Shown here: positions 10,052 to 19,479 of the stretch, one piece after another
Layout: the number at the start of each line of letters is the position of its first letter
Numbering within the stretch: position 1 is the stretch's first letter
Assembly (NCBI GenBank): GCA_016758965.1
Contig: JAEPRB010000392.1
Location: 1-26,411, forward strand
Direction of reading: 5' to 3'
Source: Circinella minor
Taxonomy: Eukaryota > Mucoromycota > Mucoromycetes > Mucorales > Lichtheimiaceae
DNA length: 26,411 nucleotides
The notes under the pieces: model-generated
Told to the model about the DNA's origin: nothing
Databases searched by the model: none
What the model saw: only the letters and a program-made list of their open reading frames with translations
Position numbers and translations under genes: made by a program

Positions 10052-11130
10052 GCACTTTATTAAAACAGTATAGATCCTCACATATTGAGAGTATTGCTTT
10101 AATAAAACATTAATGTATATGTACATATCTATATATTTCTACTGATAAATTCGCCTCTTATCCTAATATACAGTATATTGTTGTATGATAAAAAGAAACT
10201 TTGTGGTACGTTGGATTAATTTTTTGTGATTCTTCTACGTATGCAAGATAGCATATGATTGGAATATATGCGCCATACAAATATATACATATAAATTAAT
10301 TTTGAAAGGCTAAAAATTTGATTAATGAGCAACACTATAGATAATTTACAATAATTTCGTATCCTGATTTTTTTTTTAAAAAAAAAGAGATATATTGTTT
10401 CCATTTTTCATTAAACCATCTTTACATAAGTAAAGATTAATAGACTATTCTCATGTTTCAGTTAATTATATGGAAGTCCATGTAGTGTGTTTTATTTATT
10501 TTTTAAAATGAGATAAAAAAAAAAGAATAGGGAATGACGAACAATCAGTGTACATAGCAGTAGAATTGTTCTTTCATACCATATAATAACCACCATGAAC
10601 TGAAATAGTTTATTAGATTAGAAAATATTCTTTGTCACAGTAGAAATCGGTGCTTGTTTTATGTCCTTTGTAATATTATTAAAAGTCACATAGTATCATT
10701 TCCACGATACCAATGTTGTCGCTAACATCTTTATCCCAACTAATATATAAACAATTCTGAATTAATGTAATTTTTCATGATTGATCAAAGCTACTGTAGT
10801 AATAATGATCATAAAATTAAATAGCAAGATAATTTGATGTTTTTTTTTTGCCACAAAACAATTTATTTTGTTTACACGGAGCCTAGTATAAGCGCATCGT
10901 TTAATTATCATATTATTTTAATCTAGATGTTGATGATGTATATTAGTTTCTTTGCGATTTTTGAAGCGACCAAATTGAATAAATAAAAAAAAAGAAACTA
11001 CGTAATCAGCTATTACTATAGATAATTATTAAAATGACATTAATTTATTATATGTAAGATATAAATTTTTTTATTGGTATCGATTTAAGTATATGTATAA
11101 CATACGTATCGATTGGAAAATAATTATTAT
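10052..11130. other. Non-coding spacer with a dispersed repeat fragment
   Basis: No gene was identified. Bases 10078-10108 (ATATTGAGAGTATTGCTTTA then ATAAAA) recur with few changes at 16221-16250, just upstream of the third orphan-gene copy. A weak resemblance of 10490-10580 to the orphan-gene 5' flanks may mean that a fourth, eroded duplicate lies here. The rest is AT-rich with TACGTA sites. Confidence 0.45.
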
Positions 11131-11202
11131 CTACTGTAATCTACGTAGGATGTGGGAGGGTTCATATTACATAGTGCGATAATATTATTGTCATGCAAAA
11201 CT

Positions 11203-11475
11203 CTACTTTCGGAGTAAAAGATAATCGGCCTTGATTTGATAATTAGTGGCACTAGGTGGATTTGGACTTTTTAAAGCATCTAAAAAACTCTTTGATTTTT
11301 TCTTCAAATGACTTGAGATTGACGATCTTGTTGACTGCTTTCCAAGAGTAGAGCTTGTACTAACCGTGCTATTTCTAGGAGTAGATTGATGGTTAGCATT
11401 GGCTAAAGATGAATCATTTTGAAGGTGATTAGAATCAACAGCATCGACTATGACTTGGGGTGATGAGGAAAGCAT
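11203..11475 (-). CDS. Small Ser/Thr-rich orphan protein, copy A (intact)
   Basis: A single-exon 90-residue protein with ATG at 11475-11473 and stop TAG at 11205-11203. The N-terminal two-thirds is Ser/Thr/Asn-rich and probably disordered (for example NSTVSTSSTLGKQSTRSS). A basic patch LKKKSKSF follows, and then a C-terminal block SATNYQIKADYLLLRK. No signal peptide, membrane segment or known domain is seen. Two decayed relatives lie on the plus strand (13432-13692 and 16497-16541). Conservation against copy B is highest in the LKKKSKS and ADYLL-RK blocks, suggesting the C-terminus is the functional part. The 5' flank (to about 11780) and about 70 bases of 3' flank are also shared with copy B, so the gene was copied with its control region. 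AAC-rich sequence (AAGAACAACA) precedes the ATG in A and B. Function unknown. Confidence 0.65.
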   Translation of the reverse strand: MLSSSPQVIVDAVDSNHLQNDSSLANANHQSTPRNSTVSTSSTLGKQSTRSSISSHLKKKSKSFLDALKSPNPPSATNYQIKADYLLLRK

Positions 11476-11785
11476 TGTTGTTCTTGGTTTTATTTTTGTC
11501 TTGTTTTATTTATTTTTTGATTAAGAAAAATAAAGATGGTATTCTTCTTAAGGATGTGTTTGTGATAATGGATCTAACCCAACATCGAACCAAATTTATT
11601 GTGTATTGAGTCATGTAACAAATAATAATACTGAAAATGAAAGTGTCGCGTCATTTACATGGTATAGTGATTACACAGAGATCTGATCTTGGGTAGGTAA
11701 ATAACAGTAATATTATTAAGCAAGCTTATCTGAAAAAGTGTGCTGCGCTACAGTGTGATATGATCAAAATTAAATTGATGTCAGT
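11476..11785 (-). promoter_or_regulatory. Conserved 5' flank of orphan copy A
   Basis: On the minus strand this flank shares ordered blocks with the flank of copy B: CTTTTTCAG, TTGCTTAAT, an ATT(A/G)CTGTTATTTAC block, AAGATCAG, CATTATCACAAA, and an A-rich leader with AACAAGACAAAA just before the ATG. TTAGATCCATTA is shared with copy C. Retention of spaced blocks in three copies indicates either a segmental duplication or a shared promoter. I cannot tell which from this window alone. Confidence 0.5.
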
Positions 11786-11789
11786 TCAT

Positions 11790-12470
11790 TTACATGTTAG
11801 TTTTTTACGTAATCGCATTTTCGATGTTTTTTTTATCAAATTTTAATTATATCGTATTGTTCTACTGATTTATTAAATGACAGTATTATTTGGACAAACT
11901 TCGATATCTTTTAGTAAAAGTTACATGCCAAACTATACTTTTCCTATGCTATGCGAGAGCATCATGTGTTACTGTAAAGAAATGTTCTTATTATTACGTA
12001 ATTATAATAGTAAAATAGGCTTGACCATTGAGAAAGTTTAATTCAATCATTCATATATGCTCAATATCAGCTGTACGCATTACCTTTTTGTGCTACGTAC
12101 GTACTTAGTTTTCTTCTTCTTCAAATCAAAAGCAATTGCGCAGCACAACATTACTAAAAGTGATTTAAAAAGAAGATCTACTTTTTTTCATTTCCATATT
12201 AACAGAGATCATTGTCTATTTTTAGAATTTATATTTGTCATGTTACTGCTGTGAAGTCCAATTGATCTGCTGACTACCCGGGAATTCCACTGTAGTGTAT
12301 ATAATACTAGAAACGCATCACGACTCACCAAACCTTGCATATGCTATTAGTTTCCAGATTTTACATATTATTAATTAGAACTGTACCACTATATTATTAC
12401 TATCTAAATTGAATGAAACTATTTATCTTTATATACATTATCTTCATATATGATAATACGATTAAACCTT
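11790..12470. other. Non-coding spacer
   Basis: AT-rich sequence with TACGTA sites (including overlapping copies at about 12096). The only long frame, 12057-12254, has a hydrophobic, T-run-derived composition and no homologue in the window; I do not regard it as a gene. Confidence 0.5.
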
Positions 12471-12478
12471 CTTAAATA

Positions 12479-12740
12479 TTTTTAATGGACTGCCAAACAT
12501 CATTTTGTTCCCCATCTATCCAAATTTATCTTGTTCGTGGCTCTTGTTTTTCTCCAACTGTAACTGGTTCACGACGTACCACTCCATTCGTTTTTTATTA
12601 TAGAAATACGATCATTTGATAAATATAATCGCCATTGCTAATTTTATGCATATAATCTTGATACGTAATCCAGATTAATCGATTTATTCCATCCAAATCA
12701 AACCTTTTTTTACTGCGCAAATTTCTAGCTTTTCTCTTCT
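12479..12740 (-). pseudogene. Possible gene remnant, unrecognised
   Basis: The minus strand has two coding-like stretches. One, about 12740-12598, reads SKKRFDLDGINRLIWITYQD then YMHKISNGDYIYQMIVFL before TAA. The other, about 12590-12476, in a different frame, reads NGVVRREPVTVGEKQEPRTR, a TAA, then IWIDGEQNDVWQSIKNI. Composition is unlike the surrounding AT-rich noise, and the break between the parts looks like a frameshift plus stops. No domain was recognised. Confidence 0.28.
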
Positions 12741-13014
12741 TTGTTTATTATATTTTAATTGGTCCCACTATTTGATACCTACTTTTTTTTTACTGTATCT
12801 CGAACATATGTCATACTTTTGAAGATAATAAAGAACAAAAACCCGAAATTAATTGTATCTTAAATACAAATCTTTATTGTCTTGAACAAGAAATAACTAT
12901 AAATTTTGTTTGTCCAAAATAGCGATGTCGGTCATAATAAATTTCATAATAGTACGTAGAAAAAAATAAAAAACTGATATCTAAATAACAGTACGTATTT
13001 TATCTAGAACAGTA

Positions 13015-13431
13015 AGCGATATACTTTTTCAGCTGTAAAGTATATACAGCCAGCCGAAATAAAATTGCTTAATTTTAATATTGCTGTTATTTACTTACAC
13101 AAGATCAGGTGTAGGTGTAACCATCACTAACATTTGGATGACGCCACAGCCACATTTTTATACGTAATTACCTTTTGTTGCATGGCTGATTACATTAGTA
13201 AGATATGCAGATCCCGAACTTTCGGATCAAAAAATCCTTTTATTTTACTCTATATAAAAAAAAAGTATATATTTGTAATCAAACAGTGCTGTCATGGTAA
13301 TGAAATTTTATATAAATATTTCAATAATTCTGTTCGATCCTGAAGTATACCCATTATCACAAATTCTCAAGAAAATTATCTTCCTTTTCTCTTTATTGAA
13401 TAACAAGACAAAAGTTAAACCAAAAACAACA
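13015..13431 (+). repeat. Duplicated 5' flank of orphan copy B
   Basis: Ordered similarity to the copy A flank begins near CTTTTTCAG (13025) and includes TTGCTTAA, ATTGCTGTTATTTAC and AAGATCAG. Similarity to copy C includes a TTTATTTTACT block, an A-run, CAGTGCTGTCATG (13283-13295; also 16352-16364), TATATAAA and the leader. B therefore carries blocks from both relatives, as expected if A, B and C descend from one unit. Confidence 0.6.
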
Positions 13432-13692
13432 ATGCTCCCAAGATTCAATCCAAAATATTGATTTCATTCAACTCCGATATGGTTTATATACTTTGGACAA
13501 TGCTAGTCATCAATCAACTTCCAGCAATAGTACTACTAGTACAAACTCTTTCGAAAAGCAGTCAGCAAAATCATCAACGCAAGTGATTTGAAGAAGAAAT
13601 CAAAGAGTCTTTTGGGCGGCCTAAAAAATAAAAATTCACCTGGTGCCACTAGTTATCAAGCCAAGGCCGATTATCTTTTATTCCGAAAATAG
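13432..13692 (+). pseudogene. Orphan family copy B (frameshifted)
   Basis: Aligns with copy A from ATG to TAG at the DNA level (for example the shared AAGAAGAAATCAAAGAGT, and GCCGATTATCTTTTA near the end). The ATG frame stops after nine codons; one base over, the frame continues to STSSNSTTSTNSFEKQSAKS and stops at 13589-13591. A third frame holds the C-terminus DLKKKSKSLLGGLKN then SYQAKADYLLFRK and the stop at 13690-13692. At least two frameshifts therefore break it. The 3' flank still matches copy A for roughly 70 bases. Confidence 0.75.
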
Positions 13693-13799
13693 AATTTTGT
13701 ATGACAATATGTATTATTATACCCTATAATATAAACCCTTCTCATCCTAAAATAGATAAAACATCAGTTCCTACCCAACATATGCTACCATATACATAT

Positions 13800-14960
13800 A
13801 TTTGGATGCCGTTAAAAAAATCTTATATTATATAATAAATCAATGCCATGTTAATAATTATCTATATAAGCAGCTCTTCATTTTTTTTGCCATTACTAAA
13901 CAAACAATAACTTGGATAAATTGTCACTACAGTATGTGGAAAGCTGTACACTCAATATTCTTTTTTATCTGTTCTGTGACTAATAGAAAGATTCTTATGT
14001 TTCTTTTGGCGGCTATATCATTAAACCAGAGTTATTCATGCAATTTGAATGTCGTCTCTAAAAATGTTTTTACAGTACTTTTTAAAACTTAAAACACATG
14101 CTTTAGATTATCCGCTAAATCATTTTCTCACTTCAAAAGAAATGACACAATTTTTGGTTTATGCAAAAACTAAATAGCATTTTGAGTAGTTGACTATAAA
14201 TACTACACCTGAACAACCAACGTATTGTACTATACAAACTATTTGTTTGCATTGTACGTACGTAACTCGATACAGTATGCATCACTTAAGAAATTAATAT
14301 ATGTTGAAATTGTTAACGTTTTTTGGTATCGACAAGAATGAAACTAGATCTGAGCAACAATGAAATAAATACTTATACAAATAGAAGCTTTTATCATCTT
14401 CTTTTTATCATATTTTTTTTAGTTAAACAAAAAATGTTGGTACGTATGGTGTTCCATTGACATGATACTAATAGGTATTCGGTCTAAATAACATCAATCA
14501 AATATTATCATGAATTTTTGTAATACAACGAGTTTTCTCAATTGTATTCCACTAAATTTTAGTCTCGTTACAGTAACTAGTTTAGTTTATTAATAGTTTT
14601 GTATGTTTACTTATATGATCCATTTCATTTCATTTTCATTTACGTATTATTTATTCTATATTGTTCAACCTTCCAATTGACTTCTGAAAATCATATGCAC
14701 AGAAGTAGTAAAATAATTATAAAAGAAAAAAAAAGACAAGAAATAAAGAAGCATCTTTTTCAATTTAAAAATTTCAAAGAAAGGATCATCCCCTAACTTT
14801 ACGCGTGAGACCATACGTACATTTATTTTTATTTTTGATTATTAAACATGGTTTTTTTTACATACGCTTGTGAATACTTGCTGAATTATGTGTAAAAGAA
14901 ATAGGAACAATCGAAAATAGCAGCCTTGCTAAGGGTCCAAGTGCCGGGTACATCTTATAT
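13800..14960. other. Non-coding spacer between orphan copy B and PB1 copy 1
   Basis: No supportable gene. Frames at 13802-14092 and 14599-14796 have low-complexity hydrophobic or Lys-rich composition and nothing that repeats elsewhere in the window. Several TACGTA sites, including an overlapping pair near 14255. Confidence 0.5.
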
Positions 14961-14966
14961 TTTTTT

Positions 14967-15376
14967 TCAATAGTCGGTAAGAACACAGAGGTAGGTTACT
15001 GACTTTACAAATCCTGCCCCTCGTTTTAAAGCACAATCTAGATCTTCGTCATTTTCCAATTCAATAGCATCGTTGTCCTCGTCTCGATAACGTAATCGCA
15101 GATGCGAAACCATAGGAGAACTCTTTCGTTTTGAAATCTTTCGTTATATAATAATAAAAATTAAGCTTCATATTGTTAAAATAAGAACTTCACACAACAA
15201 ATAAATACTTATACTATGATATTATATTTTTAAGGAAAATAAAAATAAAAACCTTCATTCGGAGCTCATCCATGGTAATGTTCTTTGGAACACGAAACTG
15301 AAACTTAAGGCCAAGCGAGGTGGTTTCGGCAATACGTAACCTTTATAGTAATATACTCTTCCTTAGAATGTTCCAT
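14967..15376 (-). pseudogene. PB1-domain protein, copy 1 (one-base frameshift)
   Basis: On the minus strand, exon 1 (15376-15253) starts MEHSKEEYITIKV and then, one base out of frame, reads RIAETTSLGLKFQFRVPKNI and TMDELRMK. A 115-bp GT-AG intron (15252-15138) leads to exon 2 (15137-14967) with LRLRYRDEDNDAIELENDED, then LDCAL. This is the acidic OPCA signature of a PB1 domain (the Phox/Bem1 scaffolding fold, which dimerises through an acidic OPCA face and a basic Lys on the partner). Exon 1 is 124 bp where the intact paralogue at 16762-17159 has 120, consistent with one extra base after AAGGTT near 15339. The intron position is identical in both copies. PB1 fills the whole protein; there is no kinase, ZZ or other partner domain. 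Confidence 0.8.
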
Positions 15377-16200
15377 TAATGTTATTGTTAAATGATTGTA
15401 ATGGTAAAATATTTAAAAAAGACGGTATTAATTTCAAAGGGGAGAAAAGAGAAAAAAAAAGTATTTTATTGAAGAAGAAAAGTGATTATATATATATCAG
15501 TAATAATGAAGTTATCCGTGATTTACGTACCGTTATACTGGAACCAGTTACGAGCCGGTATTTTGGTAAACCCTAGTTACTTTTTGTATACTTGGGCAAT
15601 TTTGATAAACCGGAATTCGATGTACTTGCACAAATATTTACTGTTGTTTTGTATTGTTTTATATACTGTTACTCTTCAATACTGTATTAAATAATAAAAT
15701 TGATAATACGGGATCACTGAAACAGTACACCGGGTCTTATATTTGTGTATATTTCCATAATACATTTATGGGTTGAATAAAAAAGTACTGTATCCTGGTC
15801 CTCACGTGAAATCCCATCAACAAATTAATAGTAATACGTAGCATCAACTTTATATTTATGCTTTATTTTTCTTGTTTAGCTTTTTTATGTGGTTGGTATT
15901 TATTATCTTATAAGTGATTATGTGGTTGCTACAATTTATTTCTACAAATTTATACAATACAATTACTCACCATGTTCTATATATCGATACATCTTTTGTT
16001 ATAAATCCTTCAAGTCATCCAATCGCTATGTTATTATTTTCATTACCAGTGTTTACGTTTACAGTAGCAGAACCAGCTTAAACAACTAGCTACATTATAT
16101 GAAATCTCATTCTTTTATCTTTTACAGCTTACTTAATCTTCCACTACATATGTTATTTTACTACTAGTTAAGTCTAAAATGTTGAAATGGTATTTCATTA
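15377..16200. other. Non-coding spacer
   Basis: AT-rich with no gene recognised on either strand. Frames at 15379-15576, 15482-15694 and 15889-16089 are Lys/Ile- or Tyr/Phe-rich and not repeated elsewhere, so I regard them as chance. Confidence 0.5.
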
Positions 16201-16220
16201 GCTTGGTATAAACTCTTGCA

Positions 16221-16496
16221 TATCGAGAGTATTGCTTTAATAAAAAAAAATATTGTATACATGTAGTAATGCATGAAAATTTTGAGCTGTGGATAACAAA
16301 AGCGATTTTATTTTACTGAATCGAAAAAAAAAATACGTACATGCAATCATTCAGTGCTGTCATGACAATCTAACTTTATATAAACACGTAGCAATTCTGC
16401 TTCGGTTCTGGATTAGATCCATTAGCATAAGAATCCTAAAGATAAACATTTCCTTTTCTTTTATTAATTACAACAGCGATAAAACTAAGAATTACA
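16221..16496 (+). repeat. Duplicated 5' flank of orphan copy C
   Basis: Shares with copy B the TTTATTTTACT block, a long A-run, CAGTGCTGTCATG (16352-16364), TTATATAAA, AATTCTG and a TTCCTTTTCT leader. It shares GTTAGATCCATTA-like sequence with copy A. It opens with GAGAGTATTGCTTTAATAAAA, also found at about 10084. The flank is better preserved than the coding part that follows. Confidence 0.55.
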
Positions 16497-16541
16497 ATGC
16501 TTTTCTCATCATCAGAAGTATCAATTATATATAAAACATAG
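16497..16541 (+). pseudogene. Orphan family copy C (5' stub)
   Basis: ATG at 16497 begins MLFSSSEVSI, parallel to MLSSSPQVIV of copy A, and is preceded by an AATTACA leader similar to the AACAACA of copies A and B. Similarity ends after about ten codons and the frame stops at 16539-16541. The remainder of the gene is missing; about 25 bases on, sequence resembling a CCGGTTTA-type transposon end begins. Confidence 0.5.
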
Positions 16542-16566
16542 AAAACTAGTATATATTTAGGCAAGT

Positions 16567-16625
16567 TCACCGAATACGTACCGGTTTAATGGGTACCAAT
16601 TTGACGGGTTCCAGCTTAAGGGTAA
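16567..16625. mobile_element. Possible diverged CCGGTTTA-type element end
   Basis: GAATACGTACCGGTTTAA is followed by GGGTACCAATTTGACGGG. This resembles the repeated ACCGGTTTA(G/A)CGA units at the right end of the element at 18225-19476. No partner end was found nearby. It lies where orphan copy C is truncated and just upstream of PB1 copy 2. Confidence 0.35.
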
Positions 16626-16761
16626 ATCACTCAAATTTTTTCTCCATTACTACCAATAAAACATATTTAATATCGCTTTATAACAATAAAAAAAACTACT
16701 CTTTTTTTCCTCCGATACCATCTTTGAATTTTACTATCTCAAGCATTTAGTACTCAAGCCA

Positions 16762-17159
16762 ATGGAACCTACTGCAGAGCATATTACTATCAAGATTAAA
16801 GATTGGTATTCATTAACAGGTGATGCTTTTCACCGATTTTTTGTTTCAAAGAACATTACTCTGGATGAACTACACAAAAAGGTTTCTTCTCATTCGTTGT
16901 AATAATATGATAACATAATAGAAGTATTCATTGGTTGTATCAAAGACACATTTTAACAAGATAAAACATGATTCCTAATATTTTATAACACAAGATTCCA
17001 ATACGACTGGAAGATGTTCGACAAAAGGTACTACTTTATTATCGAGACGACAACAACGATCTTATTCGATTGAAATATGAAGAAGATATAGATTGTGCTT
17101 TAAACTGCGTCCCAGGGTTCTCTAAAGCGGCTACATATTTTTATGTTATTATGAAATAA
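16762..17159 (+). CDS. PB1-domain protein, copy 2 (intact)
   Basis: Exon 1 (16762-16881, 40 codons) and exon 2 (16995-17159) are separated by a 113-bp phase-0 GT-AG intron and encode 94 residues. The protein is a single PB1 domain. ITIKIKD (residues 8-14) is strand beta-1 with Lys11 at the position of the conserved basic residue; KNITLDELHKK precedes the intron; the OPCA loop YYRDDNNDLIRLKYEEDIDC (residues 55-74) is followed by AL. Having both the Lys and the acidic loop suggests a type I/II domain able to bind head-to-tail (family knowledge). With no other domain it would be expected to act as a small adaptor or competitor for PB1 partners, but no partner can be named. Its frameshifted paralogue is at 14967-15376 on the other strand. 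Confidence 0.85.
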
Positions 17160-17337
17160 AGAATATAAAATAGCTCCTATACTTACATCGTACAAATCTG
17201 ATATCCAAAATTGCTTCTATTTTTTTTCACACTGTTTAGCAAATACCCACATCTGTAAAAATATCATGTTTAATCAAAAATAAAAAAATATCTGTTATAT
17301 GATTATATCATATCGTGGTTTCGTGTTAAAATAAAAA

Positions 17338-17780
17338 AGGGAATTGCTACGGACACCCCAAAAACATACTATATTAAGTAATTTCATCTCTTACGGACAC
17401 CCCACTATTATATTTTTTCAAGGGCACACAACAAATTGATATAATCACATAGTATCCAGCCATTTATACACTATCTATACAGCTATTATCGTTATACGAC
17501 TTATAAATGTTTATGAAACTTATATTATCAGCTTGACTTTTTATAATAGCAATCAATATTTCTTATGGTTTCTTACTATATTCATTGTGTAGGCCTTATG
17601 GAAGCAAGACAAAAAAGGAATCATATATACTTTTAATAATGTTACATATGAGCGGTCAAACAAGCGCTATTGGTGTTGACAACGCTATCACTATAGTTTA
17701 TATGGTCTAAGAACTTATTTGATAACTGTTTATTTGTGGGGTGTCCGTAAGCAAAATATGGGGTGTCCGTAGCAATTCCC
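17338..17780. mobile_element. MITE with doubled inverted motifs
   Basis: The ends are GGGAATTGCTACGGACACCC (from 17339) and its complement (ending at 17780). The motif TACGGACACCCCA occurs twice on the left (17348-17360, 17392-17404), and its complement twice on the right (17737-17749, 17759-17771). The 8-base sequence AATAAAAA lies on both sides (17330-17337 and 17781-17788), a plausible target-site duplication of hAT or Mutator size, though A-rich flanks make chance possible. About 440 bp with no coding capacity, hence non-autonomous. Confidence 0.82.
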
Positions 17781-17789
17781 AATAAAAAG

Positions 17790-18222
17790 CATTATATACG
17801 TAGTGAAATTAAAAGATGATGATACAACCAAAGGATGAAAATACATCAAGAAGACGTGAACGTCAGTACACCATTTTTAAAGCTTTTTATTGTTAAATCT
17901 TTTTTTCTACCGCTTTTTATTTGTATGAATGTTCATCTGAGTGTTAATAAAAAAAAGTTCGTATTAAATTGTGTTGTGTTAACATGATTACGTATTGATT
18001 CTAAAAATGTAATAATTTTCCAATTCAGCTATAGAATTCCGAAACAAGTTGCTGGTTTTTCACTTATAGCATTGCTAATTAACTACTTATAATAATTTTT
18101 TCTTCGGACTTACATCCAACAGTGTTTTTGCATTTTATATAAAGTATTATAATAACATACGTACTAATGAAAAACGACAGAAGTAGTAGTTCTGGTCTGA
18201 TAATAGAGGTCAAACAAAGACA
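17790..18222. other. Non-coding spacer
   Basis: AT-rich sequence between two MITEs with no gene seen; it includes TACGTA at about 17797, 17979 and 18159. Confidence 0.5.
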
Positions 18223-18224
18223 TA

Positions 18225-19476
18225 CAGTGAGTATTCGCTAAACCGGTACTCAATATACAGGATTTTGCATTCATTTCCGGACGCAACCCTCAATTTTTTC
18301 GCTTATAATGTCAGTTTTTTTCGCTTATAATATGCTATATTTTTCGCTTATGATATACTATATTTTTCACTTATGATGGCGGTATTTTTCGCTTATAATA
18401 GCAATAATTTTCGCTTATAATACATATATAATTTTCTTACTTATGGGGTCTAAGAGATTCACTTGTAAAGATTAGAGATTTACACAAATGATAGGGGGAG
18501 TTTTTCACAACTATTATCATTTTTTTTTTGTATCTGCTACACCTGCTTTTATGGGATTAACCAAATATCGCCATCATAAGCGAAAAATATAGCATATTAT
18601 AAGCGAAAAAAAGCTGACATTATAAGCGAACAAAATCACTCTTATAAGCGAAAAAATTGAGGGTTGCGTCTGGAAATGAATGCAAAATACTGTATGTGAG
18701 GATTTGTACCGGTTTAGCGAATTACCAGTTTAGCGAATTGAAACGCAGGTGGTACCAATATGTAGAATATACTGGAAAAAATAACTATAATTAAATTAAG
18801 CTGTACAGATAAGATTAAAAAATGATAGTTCATATAATCTAGCTTTGCTACTATAAGCTAACTTTTTAGTGGTAAAAATGACAATAGTGTACTCATCAAA
18901 TAGTGGTAATGAACCAGAGATTGGATTAATAATGAATTTCCAACAAAGTGTGTTAAATATGGAACATGGTTAGCAGTTGAATAAATGAGTAAAAAAGAAT
19001 TGCATCAACAATATAATTACATATTCAATGGTAATGAACAAGTACATGACAAAGTTGAAAAAAAGTACATACGTACGCAGGTAAGGAGAAAAAAAAAGCA
19101 TCTGTGTGAAGTTGGCGAAAAAGAGACATTGTTATCAACAAGATGTTGAGAAGCTTTTTTTTTGACGACAAGAATGATTTGTGTATTTTAATTACTACAG
19201 AAACAAAGTAGCCAACTGAAGAAAAAAAAGGGAAGAGCTGAGATGACGTTAAAAGAAAGCTGCATTACTGATTTTACAATAAAAAGACTAGTATTATATT
19301 ATATAAAATAAAATAATACTATTATAAACCCGGTAAATATTTGGAAAAGCTCACCGGATACCGGTTTAACGAATCACTGGTATTTTACTAAGTATACAAA
19401 AAATATTGGAGAGATACTACCGGTTTAGCGAAATACCGGTTTAACGAGTACCGGTTTAGCGAATACGTACTCACTG
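18225..19476. mobile_element. Outer CCGGTTTA-type MITE with TA target site
   Basis: It starts CAGTGAGTATTCGCTAAACC (TA at 18223-18224), and the right end is the complement with a four-base insertion, ending CGTACTCACTG at 19476 with TA at 19477-19478. The right side carries several ACCGGTTTA(G/A)CGA units in tandem (19363-19462), and more lie at 18708-18740. CAG ends plus TA target fit the Tc1/mariner-Tigger group (inference). Without the inner insertion the element is about 815 bp and has no coding capacity. Confidence 0.82.
18258..18692. mobile_element. Inner MITE nested in the outer element, with TTCGCTTAT motif arrays
   Basis: 435 bp flanked by TA (18256-18257 and 18693-18694), with ends CAGGATTTTGCATTCATTTC and, on the complement of the right side, CAGTATTTTGCATTCATTTC. 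The inverted repeats run past 100 bp and contain tandem units of about 20 bases built on TTCGCTTATAAT: six inward-pointing units on the left (about 18297-18422) and four on the right (about 18565-18655). Between the arms there is about 130 bp of unrelated AT-rich sequence. It is inserted 33 bases inside the left end of the outer element, so it is the younger insertion. Confidence 0.88.
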
Positions 19477-19479
19477 TAT

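Noticed and set aside
13802..14092. 96-residue plus-strand ORF
   Set aside because: Hydrophobic AT-derived composition, no motif, no paralogue in a locus where real genes are duplicated.
18290..18660. CRISPR-like array
   Set aside because: The repeated TTCGCTTAT units point inward from both ends inside clear inverted repeats with TA borders, which is transposon architecture; spacers are short and similar, and the genome is eukaryotic.
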